DNA of 28,139 nucleotides from DATGLE01 sp035294325 (GTDB lineage: Bacteria > Chloroflexota > Ktedonobacteria > Ktedonobacterales > Ktedonobacteraceae): NCBI GenBank assembly GCA_035294325.1, contig DATGLE010000109.1:1-28139 (forward strand), read 5' to 3'. The notes under the pieces were generated by a model. That model had not been told where the DNA came from. It saw only the letters and a program-made list of their open reading frames with translations, and made no database searches. Both the position numbers and the translations under genes were made by a program. Below, piece by piece: positions 6,852 through 13,752 of this stretch (position 1 is the first letter of the stretch; every line of letters starts with the position of its first letter).

Positions 6852-7898
6852 ATGATGAATCGGCGCAGGCTTGGTATTGTACTTGCTTCTTTATCCGCTG
6901 TGCTTATCGTAGTTGCAGGCGTGCTTGCTTATGACCTGTTGTTTACAGGTGCGCCCGGCACTCCCGGTTCGCCCGCCACGCCCGGCCCATCCGGTGGGGG
7001 CGGCGGACCGTGTACCGCCGCCAGTCCCTATGGATTTACGACCATCAACGCAGATAATCAGTTAGTCACGCTATACCGGCAGTTGAATGTCTGCTGGGTG
7101 CGCCTTCAAGTGCACGAGGACCAGATCCAGGTCAGACCCGGCGTATACAACTGGAGCAATCTCGATGCGGCGGTTGCGACCTTAAACGCGGCGGGCATCC
7201 ATATTGATTTTCCCCTTGAGTGCTTCGGCGGATCCTGCTTCTCTCACCCGCGCAAGCCGACCATTGCCCAGATGACGCGCTATGCAACCGCTGTAGCGAC
7301 GCGCTATGACGGGGCGCATGGTCATGGCAAGATCGACGCCTTCGAGATAGGGAACGAGGAGTACGACTTCTTTGACCCGGCGGCCTATGGTCCCCTGCTC
7401 AAGGCCGGCTACCAGGCCATCAAAGCCGTCTATCCCGGCGCCACGGTAGGCATGTATGGCACATTTAATCAATCGCTGGCGCATATCCAGGCGGTGATGC
7501 AATCTGTTGCCAACGGCTACAGCAGCTATCTGGATTTCGCCAACTTTCATTACTATGCGCACGGGGGTGATCCGCGCATCACAGAGAGCAATCATCCCTC
7601 CTTCAATGAAGAATGGCAGGCTATCCATTCCATTCTTCCCAACAAGCCAATCTGGGTGACTGAGGTGGGGTGGACGACCACACCGCTCGCGGGTATGCAG
7701 GTGGTCTCTCCGCAGACGCAGGCCGAGTACCTCCAGTATGTCACAGAGCAGGCGGCGGCCTCCGGCGTAATCCAGCGGATCTTCTGGTTCACTATCAACT
7801 ATGGGAATCAAGGCGATACGGTTTACCCACCCTCTGGCCCCAAACCGGCCTTTTATACGCTGAAAGCACTGGTACAGCAGCGCCCACTCTGGAATTAG
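6852..7898 (+). CDS. Secreted or membrane-anchored glycoside hydrolase (clan A TIM-barrel type)
   Basis: 348 aa. An N-terminal hydrophobic segment (about 7-31) is followed by a Gly/Pro/Thr-rich linker (33-52), so the protein is exported and may stay anchored. The rest looks like a (beta/alpha)8 glycosidase of clan GH-A. The PGVYNWSNLDAAVATLNAAGI segment is typical of early barrel strands. FEIGNEE (165-170) would hold the acid/base Glu169, and KPIWVTEVGW (265-274) the nucleophile Glu271. Relatives include GH39, GH5 and GH53 enzymes acting on plant or microbial polysaccharides; the exact family cannot be settled by eye. Start choice is uncertain: two consecutive ATGs with only a weak GGGAATTG site. 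It ends at a strong terminator shared with the converging aldehyde dehydrogenase. Confidence 0.8.
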   Translation: MMNRRRLGIVLASLSAVLIVVAGVLAYDLLFTGAPGTPGSPATPGPSGGGGGPCTAASPYGFTTINADNQLVTLYRQLNVCWVRLQVHEDQIQVRPGVYNWSNLDAAVATLNAAGIHIDFPLECFGGSCFSHPRKPTIAQMTRYATAVATRYDGAHGHGKIDAFEIGNEEYDFFDPAAYGPLLKAGYQAIKAVYPGATVGMYGTFNQSLAHIQAVMQSVANGYSSYLDFANFHYYAHGGDPRITESNHPSFNEEWQAIHSILPNKPIWVTEVGWTTTPLAGMQVVSPQTQAEYLQYVTEQAAASGVIQRIFWFTINYGNQGDTVYPPSGPKPAFYTLKALVQQRPLWN

Positions 7899-7903
7899 GA
7901 AAA

Positions 7904-7960
7904 AGCCAGTATATGACAGAGCCTGACGGCACGGCCAGCAGGCTCTGTCATATACTGGCT
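7904..7960. terminator. Bidirectional terminator with perfect 22-bp arms
   Basis: Arms 7904-7925 and 7939-7960 are perfect complements around a 13-base loop. An A run (7900-7904) precedes the structure and CTGGTTTT follows, so it can stop transcription in both directions. It sits exactly between the converging glycosidase and aldehyde dehydrogenase genes. Confidence 0.9.
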
Positions 7961-7966
7961 CTGGTT

Positions 7967-9340
7967 TTATACGGCGGGACCGATCCAGACCGTCTGGATG
8001 TTAACGAATTCGCGGATACCGAACGAAGAAAGCTCGCGTCCATAGCCGCTGCGCTTAATGCCGCCAAACGGCAGGCGTGGATCGCTTGCGGTCATGCCGT
8101 TGATGAAGACGGCGCCCGATTCGAGGTAGCGGGCGAGTTTGCGTGCTCGCTCGATATTGCTGGTCCACAGGTTGCCGCCAAGCCCGTATTGTGAATCATT
8201 AGCCGTTGCTACCGCCTGGTCAGCGTCGCGGACGTGAATCACGGCCGCAACGGGGCCGAAGGTCTCCTCGCGGAAAAGTGGCATCTCCGGCGTGACGCCG
8301 GTGACGATGGTGGGAGCATAGAAATAGCCTTTGCTCCCCAGGGGCTTGCCACCTAAGATCACGCTGGCACCCATCTTTACGGAATCGCGTACCTGCCTAT
8401 CGAGTGCCTCGCGCAGATCGCCGCGCGCCATCGGTCCGATCTGAGTCTCGCGCTGGAGTGGATCGCCGACGCGCAATCGCTCGGTCTCGCCCACGAACCT
8501 GCGCTCGAACTCCTCGGCAATGGAGTCGACTACGATGAAGCGCTTGGCAGCGATGCAGCTCTGGCCGGTATTCTGGAAACGGGCGCGCACCGCCATTTTC
8601 GCGGCAGCGTCCAGGTCGGCATCCTCCAGCACGATGAAGGCGTCCGAGCCGCCGAGTTCGAGCACATTTTTCTTCAGAGCGCGCCCGCTGGCCGACGCGA
8701 CTGCCTCGCCCGCTGTATCGCTGCCGGTGAGCGTTACCGCCGCGATGCGTGGATCGGCGATCAATGCGCCGGTCTCGGCCCCCGGAACCAGCACGGTTCT
8801 GAGGACTCCTTGCGGCAGACCGCACTCCTGAATGATACGCTCAATTTCCAGCGCACAACGCGAGACGTTGGAGGCATGTTTGAGCACGGTGGTATTGCCA
8901 GCCATCAGAGCCGGAGCAGCGAAACGAAAAACCTGCCAGTAGGGGAAGTTCCAGGGCATCAGCGCCAGAATGACGCCCAGCGGCTGGAAAGAAACGTAGC
9001 TCTCCGTGGCGCTTGACTTGATATGCTCATCGGCCAGAAACTTCTCGGCGTTATCGGCGTAGTAGTCGCAGTTCCAGGCGCATTTTTCAACCTCCGCCTC
9101 CGACTCGACGATAGGCTTGCCCATCTCCAGGGTGGCGGTTCGCGCCAGTTCGGCTTTATGCTCGCGCAGGTAGCTGGCGATGCGATGTAGATAGGCGCTG
9201 CGCTCGGCGAAGCTGGTCTCGCGCCAGCGCAGGAATGCCCGGCGGGCCTGGTCAAGCGCCTCATTTACCTGCTCTGGCGTGAAAGCTTTAAAGGTCTCGA
9301 TAACCTCTCCGGTGGCCGGATTGATCGACTGGATGCTCAT
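7967..9340 (-). CDS. gabD1: Succinate-semialdehyde dehydrogenase, GabD1 type
   Basis: 457 aa, the same length as mycobacterial GabD1, with strong similarity as I recall that sequence: PLGVILALMPWNFPYWQ, LKHASNVSRCAL, LELGGSDAFIVLEDADLD, FQNTGQSCIAAKRFIV, INGMTASDPRLPFGGIKRSGYGREL. Catalytic residues are in place: Asn131, Lys154, general base Glu228 and nucleophile Cys262. The enzyme oxidises succinic semialdehyde to succinate with NAD(P)+, linking GABA or 2-oxoglutarate catabolism to the TCA cycle; related aldehydes are possible substrates. AGGAGGAATTAC precedes the ATG. No GABA transaminase lies nearby, and the gene ends at the shared terminator, so it seems to be transcribed alone. The tandem-repeat block at 9489-9821 lies upstream. 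Confidence 0.9.
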   Translation of the reverse strand: MSIQSINPATGEVIETFKAFTPEQVNEALDQARRAFLRWRETSFAERSAYLHRIASYLREHKAELARTATLEMGKPIVESEAEVEKCAWNCDYYADNAEKFLADEHIKSSATESYVSFQPLGVILALMPWNFPYWQVFRFAAPALMAGNTTVLKHASNVSRCALEIERIIQECGLPQGVLRTVLVPGAETGALIADPRIAAVTLTGSDTAGEAVASASGRALKKNVLELGGSDAFIVLEDADLDAAAKMAVRARFQNTGQSCIAAKRFIVVDSIAEEFERRFVGETERLRVGDPLQRETQIGPMARGDLREALDRQVRDSVKMGASVILGGKPLGSKGYFYAPTIVTGVTPEMPLFREETFGPVAAVIHVRDADQAVATANDSQYGLGGNLWTSNIERARKLARYLESGAVFINGMTASDPRLPFGGIKRSGYGRELSSFGIREFVNIQTVWIGPAV

Positions 9341-9488
9341 GTAATTCCTCCTGGTTGCTCTGCTTTCTGAAATCCATATTGTCTCATTCTATCCTGTGGA
9401 ATTGTTAGCAGGCAAGGGAGAAAAGGCGTGCGCATTCCTCCCCTTGTCTAAAGACAGGGGCCTCCTGCGCACGGATGGTGAACGAAAT

Positions 9489-9648
9489 GCAGGGGGATTG
9501 AAAGACCGGGGGATCAAAAAGACGATGCGGGGATCAAAAAGACGATGCGGGGATCAAAAAGACGGCGCGGGGATCAAAAAGACGGCGCGGGGATCAAAAA
9601 GACGATGCGGGGATCAAAAAGACGATGCGGGGATCAAAAAGACGACCG
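9489..9648. repeat. 20-bp tandem repeat array
   Basis: The unit GGGGATCAAAAAGACGATGC is repeated with strict 20-base period at 9509, 9529, 9549, 9569, 9589 and 9609. A seventh copy at 9629 runs into the adjoining inverted repeat, and a degenerate copy precedes at 9489. Two internal units carry GACGGCGC instead of GACGATGC. The copies are direct with no spacers, so this is a minisatellite and not a CRISPR array. Confidence 0.95.
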
Positions 9649-9718
9649 CAAGGGTCGTCTCTACATCCCTGGTATCTATCCATCGCCACGAGATGTAGAG
9701 ACGACCCTTGCGGTCGTC
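9641..9718. repeat. 27-bp inverted repeat between the two tandem arrays
   Basis: Arms 9641-9667 and 9692-9718 are perfectly complementary with a 24-base loop. Each arm is nested: GACGACC-GCAA-GGGTCGTC is a near-palindrome, followed by TCTACATC. The left arm starts inside the last 20-bp repeat, and the right arm ends two bases before the 17-bp array. Confidence 0.95.
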
Positions 9719-9719
9719 T

Positions 9720-9821
9720 GGGATTGCCCCGTGCGAGGGATTGCCCCGTGCGAGGGATTGTCCCGTGCGAGGGATTGCCCCGTGCGAGGGATTGTCCCGT
9801 GCGAGGGATTGTCCCGTCTGA
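9720..9821. repeat. 17-bp tandem repeat array
   Basis: Six head-to-tail copies of GGGATTGCCCCGTGCGA start at 9720, 9737, 9754, 9771, 9788 and 9805. Copies 3, 5 and 6 read TTGTCCC instead of TTGCCCC, and the last ends TCTGA. The array lies directly downstream of the sugar transferase stop codon. Confidence 0.95.
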
Positions 9822-9830
9822 TAGATATAT

Positions 9831-10583
9831 TCAGGCGCCGGTATGAATGACGAAGACCTTGAAGGTCTTGAAGAGGATAGCCAGATCAAGCCAGAGTGAG
9901 CGATGGTCGATATAGCGCATATCCAGCAAGACGCGCTCGGTATAGGAGATATGCTGGCGCCCGCTGATTTGCCACAGGCCCGTAATGCCAGGTTTGACGG
10001 TGAGCCGTTTCTGTGCCCACTGCCCATAGCGAGGCAGTTCGCTGGGGTGGATCATGCGCGGCCCTACGAGAGACATCTGCCCGATCAGAACGTTGAACAA
10101 TTGGGGAAGCTCGTCCAGGCTGGTCTTGCGGAGAAACCTTCCCACGCGGGTAATGCGGGGATCGCGTTCGAGCTTCATATTCTTGAGGTACCTTTTCATC
10201 AATTCGGGATGCCTGGCAAGATATTCGTCGGCATTGGGGATCATAGTGCGAAACTTCAGCGCATAGAAGCGACGACCCTGGTATCCAATGATCTCCCTGA
10301 AATGGAGGACCTTGCCCCCATCATCGAGCTTGATGCAGATAGCGATAGCCAGGAAAACCGGCATGAGCACAAGAATACCGATAGCGGATAGCGTAATATC
10401 GAGCAGGCGCTTCATTGCATGATAGAGCAATGAAGGTGCGTGAACAAGTTCAGTACTGATAACTTCGCTGGTCAGGTCGAGCCGGGCCTTTGAAGAGAAG
10501 CTTTCTTCTGGCAGTGCCGGTACAAGTGTTGTTTGTTCCATGAATACGTCTCTCACTACAGGTTTTTGGATGCTGGGCTTCAT
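9831..10583 (-). CDS. Undecaprenyl-phosphate sugar transferase (WcaJ/WbaP family, PF02397)
   Basis: 250 aa. The protein is the short form of the polyprenyl-phosphate hexose-1-phosphate transferase family. There is a soluble lead (1-55), one membrane segment or reentrant helix (about 61-85), then the catalytic core. Core motifs include FYALKFRTM (107-115), RVGRFLRKTSLDELPQLFNV (146-165), GQMSLVGPR (168-176) and KPGITGLWQISGR (197-209). The family moves a sugar-1-phosphate from a UDP-sugar to undecaprenyl phosphate, the first step of exopolysaccharide or O-unit assembly at the inner membrane. No other glycan-assembly gene is nearby, so it is an orphan initiator here. An alternative ATG at 10541 is possible, and neither start has a strong ribosome-binding site. 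It is divergent from the LysR gene. Confidence 0.9.
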   Translation of the reverse strand: MKPSIQKPVVRDVFMEQTTLVPALPEESFSSKARLDLTSEVISTELVHAPSLLYHAMKRLLDITLSAIGILVLMPVFLAIAICIKLDDGGKVLHFREIIGYQGRRFYALKFRTMIPNADEYLARHPELMKRYLKNMKLERDPRITRVGRFLRKTSLDELPQLFNVLIGQMSLVGPRMIHPSELPRYGQWAQKRLTVKPGITGLWQISGRQHISYTERVLLDMRYIDHRSLWLDLAILFKTFKVFVIHTGA

Positions 10584-10687
10584 CCCTGATTCAGTTTAGC
10601 AGGTGCAGCCAAGTTTGTCGGTGATAAAAGAGTTGAGATAAGATTATAAATACATAAATCCGGTTAAGATTTCTTTGTTCGAGCACT

Positions 10688-10806
10688 GGCGAGCGCCGCA
10701 GGCGCTTGCCTTAGGTAAGTTGTGGTGTGGGGAATGCGCAAAGTGCATTCCCCACACCACAACTTACCCTCCTGGCGCGGCCCCGCCGCGCGAATGGCCT
10801 GCCAGA
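10688..10806. repeat. Palindromic intergenic element E (C/E/F/G subfamily)
   Basis: A satellite mini-palindrome, GGCGAGCGCC-GCA-GGCGCTTGCC (10688-10710), precedes a large hairpin with 26-bp arms (10714-10739 and 10743-10768) and tip ATGCGC-AAA-GTGCAT; the arms contain a single G:T pair. The right flank CCTCCTGGCGCGGCCCCGCC continues to GCGCGAATGGCCTGCC. The last 20 arm bases differ from those of element G at four positions, each compensated on the other arm except for the one G:T. Confidence 0.9.
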
Positions 10807-10850
10807 GCAGGCGGGGCTGCTGCGCATCAGGCACCTCTCAGGAAAAGTGG

Positions 10851-10878
10851 TTGACAGAGGTGGCCGGCGTAGTATTAA
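10851..10878 (+). promoter_or_regulatory. Putative promoter of the LysR / acyl-CoA dehydrogenase genes
   Basis: A perfect TTGACA (10851-10856) is followed after 16 bases by TATTAA (10873-10878). This would start transcription about 35 bases before the LysR ATG. The -10 match is only moderate. Confidence 0.5.
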
Positions 10879-10919
10879 GTATAAGCAGGCTGTTAAGTGT
10901 TCCCGTTCGGAGAGAATAG

Positions 10920-11894
10920 ATGCGCAGCATTAATCTGCACCAACTTGCAACCTTTCAGGTCGTCGCGAAGCATTGTAGTTATGTGCGTGCGGCTGAAGAG
11001 CTGCATTTCAGCCAGCCCGCCGTCTCTGCCCAGATACGCCAGCTTGAGGAAGCGATGGGCGTCAAGCTATTTGACAAGATTGGCCGCAAGACACATCTCA
11101 CCCAGGCCGGCGAGGAACTCTATCTCTACAGTCAGAAAATTTTCTCCCTGATCGACGAAACGCTCGAAACGATGGCCTCGCTGCGCAGTCCCTACTATGG
11201 CCGCTTGAGCGTGGGGGCCGATACGACGGTGGGGACATATGTCATCCCGGGCATACTCGGTAAGTTCCACCAGATCTATCCAGAGGTGGACATCACGCTG
11301 GAGGTGGTCAATCGCGTCTACCTGGTGGATGCGCTGGCGAATAACCGCATCGATATGGTCATCATGGGCAAGGTCCCCTCGGACCTGCCCGTCTTCTCCG
11401 CGCCGTTTGCCGCCAACGAACTGGTGGTAGTCGCGCCTCCGACGCATCGCCTGGCGGGCTGTAAACGCGTCCCCTTCGCCGAACTGGCGCGCGAACATTT
11501 CCTGCTGCGCGAGGTAGGATCGGGCACGCGTGCAGCGCTGGAGACCGCCTTTCAGGAGGCGGGCCTTCCCTTGCAGGTGAGCATGCAGGTAGGCAATAAT
11601 AGCGCGATCAAGCAGGGCGTGGCGGCGGGCCTGGGCATCGCGCTGATCTCGCGTGTGGCGCTGGATATAGAGCTGGAGACCAATCGCCTCGTCATCCTCG
11701 ACGTTGAAGGCTTCCCGATCATGCGCCAGTGGTATCTGGTGCATTTGAAGGAGAAGAATCTCTCCTCTACCGCCCGTGCCTTCAAGTCTTTCATCCTGCA
11801 ACATGCCGACATCTTCATGCAGGGACATTCGCTCCAGGCGCCGGCGCGCAAGCAGGGAAATGGCCTGGTCAGGATAGTTCAAGAGAGGGAATAG
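10920..11894 (+). CDS. LysR-type transcriptional regulator
   Basis: 324 aa, normal length for the family. The N-terminal winged helix-turn-helix is clear: LATFQVVAKHCSYVRAAEEL, SQPAVSAQIRQLEEAMGVKL, then the wing GRKTHLTQAGEEL (within residues 8-67). A linker helix leads to a periplasmic-binding-like effector domain from about residue 92 (GRLSVGADTTVGTYVIPGIL), with the typical GVAAGLGIALISR motif late in the domain. It resembles the CbbR/CysB-like branch. A GGAGAG site precedes the ATG. The acyl-CoA dehydrogenase begins 4 bases after its stop on the same strand, so the regulator is co-transcribed with a probable target; more often LysR genes are divergent from their targets. The effector may be an acyl-CoA or related acid (inference). 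Confidence 0.93.
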   Translation: MRSINLHQLATFQVVAKHCSYVRAAEELHFSQPAVSAQIRQLEEAMGVKLFDKIGRKTHLTQAGEELYLYSQKIFSLIDETLETMASLRSPYYGRLSVGADTTVGTYVIPGILGKFHQIYPEVDITLEVVNRVYLVDALANNRIDMVIMGKVPSDLPVFSAPFAANELVVVAPPTHRLAGCKRVPFAELAREHFLLREVGSGTRAALETAFQEAGLPLQVSMQVGNNSAIKQGVAAGLGIALISRVALDIELETNRLVILDVEGFPIMRQWYLVHLKEKNLSSTARAFKSFILQHADIFMQGHSLQAPARKQGNGLVRIVQERE

Positions 11895-11898
11895 CGCT

Positions 11899-13059
11899 GT
11901 GGTCACAACCTCTGAGAGCGACAGGCAAATGATTGTTGCCGAGATACGGCGTTTTGTGGACCGTGAAGTTATCCCCGTCGCCCACGAACTTGAGCGCAAT
12001 GATACCTACCCCGTTGACCTCATTGAGAAGCTCAAAGTCCTGGGCGTATTCAGCGCAACGATCCCCGAAGCTTACGGTGGTCTCGGTTGCGATTTCTTAA
12101 CCTACGTTCAGATCGTCGAGGAACTCGCGCGCGGCTGGATGAGTCTGAGCGGGATCGTCAATACCCATGTGCTGGTCGCGCATATGATTCAGCAGTATGG
12201 TACGGAGGAGCAGCGGCAGCGCTTCCTGCCGGTCATGGCGCAGGGGGACCGGCGCGGCGGTCTCTGTCTCTCGGAGGCCAGCGCGGGCAGCGATGTGCAG
12301 GCGATCATGATGACCGCGCGGCGCGATGGCGATGAATATGTGCTTGACGGCGCGAAGTTGTGGGTAACAAACGGCATTCACGCCAGCATTTTCGCCGTCC
12401 TGGCGCGCACCAATCCCCAGGCCAGACCCCCGTACCGGGGCATGAGCATCTTTCTCGTCGAGAAGGGGACGCCCGGCCTGAGCGCGGGACGCACCTTCGA
12501 GAAGCTTGGCTATAAGGGCGTTGATACGGCGGAACTCGTCTTTGAGCAGGTGCGCGTCCCCGCCGCGAACCTGCTCGGTGGCGTGGAGGGCGCGGGCTTC
12601 AAGCATGCGATGGGCGGCCTGGAGGTGGGGCGCATTAACGTCGCCGCGCGCGCTGTCGGTATCGCACAGGCCGCCTTCAACGACTCGATCCGGTATGCGC
12701 AGCAGCGCGTGGCCTTTGGGGAGCCGATAGCGCACCACCAGGCGATCCAGATGAAGCTCGCGGATATGGCGACGAAGATCGAGGCGGCGCGCCTGCTGCT
12801 CCAGAAGGCGGCGGCGAAGAAGGATAGCGGCGGGCGCTGCGACCTGGAAGCCGGCATGGCGAAACTCTTCGCCTCCGAGATGTGCCAGGAAGTGACGCTG
12901 GAGGCGCTGCGCATTCATGGCGGCTTCGGCTACACCAGAGAGTTTAACGTCGAGCGCTACTACCGCGACGCGCCCTTCATGCTGGTCGGCGAGGGGACGA
13001 GCGAGATCCAGCGCCTCATCATCGCGCGCCAGTTGTTGCAACAATATGCCATTGATTAA
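11899..13059 (+). CDS. Acyl-CoA dehydrogenase
   Basis: 386 aa, the standard length, from a GTG start. A GAGAGGGA site inside the end of the LysR gene lies about 8 bases upstream, so translation may be coupled. Both family signatures are present: GLCLSEASAGSD (121-132) and the C-terminal QRVAFGEPIAHHQAIQMKLADM. The catalytic base is Glu365 in the GEGTSEIQR motif. The IHGGFGYTREFNVERYYRDA segment is typical of short-chain and branched-chain dehydrogenases. The enzyme introduces an alpha,beta double bond into an acyl-CoA using FAD and passes electrons to ETF. The neighbours (LysR regulator, MaoC hydratase) recall the mycobacterial fadE19-Rv2499c pair linked to branched-chain acyl-CoA breakdown. 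A branched short-chain substrate is therefore possible but not shown. Confidence 0.92.
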   Translation: MVTTSESDRQMIVAEIRRFVDREVIPVAHELERNDTYPVDLIEKLKVLGVFSATIPEAYGGLGCDFLTYVQIVEELARGWMSLSGIVNTHVLVAHMIQQYGTEEQRQRFLPVMAQGDRRGGLCLSEASAGSDVQAIMMTARRDGDEYVLDGAKLWVTNGIHASIFAVLARTNPQARPPYRGMSIFLVEKGTPGLSAGRTFEKLGYKGVDTAELVFEQVRVPAANLLGGVEGAGFKHAMGGLEVGRINVAARAVGIAQAAFNDSIRYAQQRVAFGEPIAHHQAIQMKLADMATKIEAARLLLQKAAAKKDSGGRCDLEAGMAKLFASEMCQEVTLEALRIHGGFGYTREFNVERYYRDAPFMLVGEGTSEIQRLIIARQLLQQYAID

Positions 13060-13084
13060 GGCGTGCCTGCCGATAGAGGGAATA

Positions 13085-13168
13085 GAGATAAGTTGTTTGT
13101 GGAAACATGCGCTCAGCGCATGTTTCCACAAACAACTTATCTCCTGACAAGCGCCGCAGGCGCCTGTC
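13085..13168. repeat. Palindromic intergenic element F (C/E/F/G subfamily)
   Basis: The large hairpin has 29-bp perfect arms (13085-13113 and 13115-13143) with tip ATGCGC-TCA-GCGCAT. It is followed by the satellite GACAAGCGCC-GCA-GGCGCCTGTC (13146-13168). The GC-rich flank seen beyond the hairpin in C, E and G is not evident here. The element lies between acyl-CoA dehydrogenase and MaoC and could terminate, attenuate or stabilise their shared transcript. Confidence 0.9.
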
Positions 13169-13180
13169 GGTGCTGATGCG

Positions 13181-13208
13181 GGTAATCAGACATCAGGTAA
13201 TCTGACAT
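13181..13208. promoter_or_regulatory. Direct repeat ahead of the MaoC gene, candidate operator
   Basis: GGTAATCAGACAT (13181-13193) and GGTAATCTGACAT (13196-13208) are identical at 12 of 13 bases and spaced by 15 bases. They lie about 30 bases before the MaoC start codon, in a position suited to a regulator such as the nearby LysR protein. Binding is only a guess. Confidence 0.3.
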
Positions 13209-13236
13209 ATGGAAAGTAATACAGGAGAAGATAACT

Positions 13237-13752
13237 ATGCAATTCGGGCGTTGTTACGAAGAGTTTGAAATTGGCGCCGTCTACAAGCACTGGCCTGGAC
13301 GCACCATCACCGAGTACGACGATACGCTCTTCTCGATGCTCACCATGAACCATCAACCGCTGCACATCGATGCCAACTATGCCGAGCAGACGCAGTTCAA
13401 GCAGCGACTCGTCGTGGGCACGCTGGTCTTCAGCATTGCGCTGGGCATGAGTGTGCCGGATGTCAGCGGCAGGGCCATCGCCAACCTCGAATTCCAGGAG
13501 GTCAAGCACCTGCGCCCGACCTTTCATGGCGATACCATCTATGCCGAGACAACCGTGCTCGATAAAAGATTATCAAGCAGCCGGCCAGATCGCGGCATTG
13601 TGACGGTTGAGACCATCGCTTACAACCAGCGGGGCGAGACGGTGCTTTCGTTCAAGCGCAGCGTGCTCGTCCCGACAAAGGAGTATGACGCGACCTGGCA
13701 GCGAAACTGGGATGAGACGATGGAAAAGCGCCGTAAAGGAACGAGGCTCTAG
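13237..13752 (+). CDS. MaoC-family hydratase (single hot-dog domain)
   Basis: 171 aa. The ribosome-binding site is AGGAGA, about 8 bases ahead of the ATG. The protein aligns over its full length with the MaoC-like acyl-CoA hydratases that pair with acyl-CoA dehydrogenases in branched-chain and C5-dicarboxylate pathways (for example mycobacterial Rv2499c-like or mesaconyl-/itaconyl-CoA hydratase-type proteins). Landmarks are TMNHQPLHIDANYAE (about 50-64), the VVGTLVFSIALGMSV helix, then FQEVKHLRPTFHGDTIYAET and RPDRGIVTVETIAYNQRGE. The hydratase motif has Asn where classical R-hydratases carry the catalytic Asp, but His of PLHID is kept; I recall this substitution in other members of the subgroup. 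It would hydrate the enoyl-CoA made by the preceding dehydrogenase. Its stop codon shares the palindrome CTAG with the converging gene. Confidence 0.87.
   Translation: MQFGRCYEEFEIGAVYKHWPGRTITEYDDTLFSMLTMNHQPLHIDANYAEQTQFKQRLVVGTLVFSIALGMSVPDVSGRAIANLEFQEVKHLRPTFHGDTIYAETTVLDKRLSSSRPDRGIVTVETIAYNQRGETVLSFKRSVLVPTKEYDATWQRNWDETMEKRRKGTRL

Larger units (their letters stand above)
9341..9830. other. Intergenic region with compound minisatellite
   Basis: No gene is visible in these 490 bases. Positions 9341-9488 would hold the aldehyde dehydrogenase promoter, although no clear one was seen. The rest is two tandem arrays around a long inverted repeat, described separately. Confidence 0.6.
10584..10919. 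other. Divergent intergenic region with palindromic element E
   Basis: No gene is visible. The 336 bases contain element E (10688-10806) and a TTGACA promoter for the LysR gene. An AT-rich stretch at about 10620-10680 is a likely promoter zone for the sugar transferase. Confidence 0.6.

Noticed and set aside
9489..9821. CRISPR array
   Set aside because: The 20- and 17-base units are directly head to tail with no unique spacers, and no cas genes are nearby.
9614..10027. Minus-strand 137-codon frame across the minisatellite and the sugar transferase end
   Set aside because: Its sequence is repetitive peptide from the tandem arrays plus an out-of-frame reading of the transferase.
10722..10919. 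Small proteins beginning MVWxMR...H over elements E and G
   Set aside because: These frames are translations of the palindrome and its flank; similarity between them only reflects the repeat. No ribosome-binding sites.
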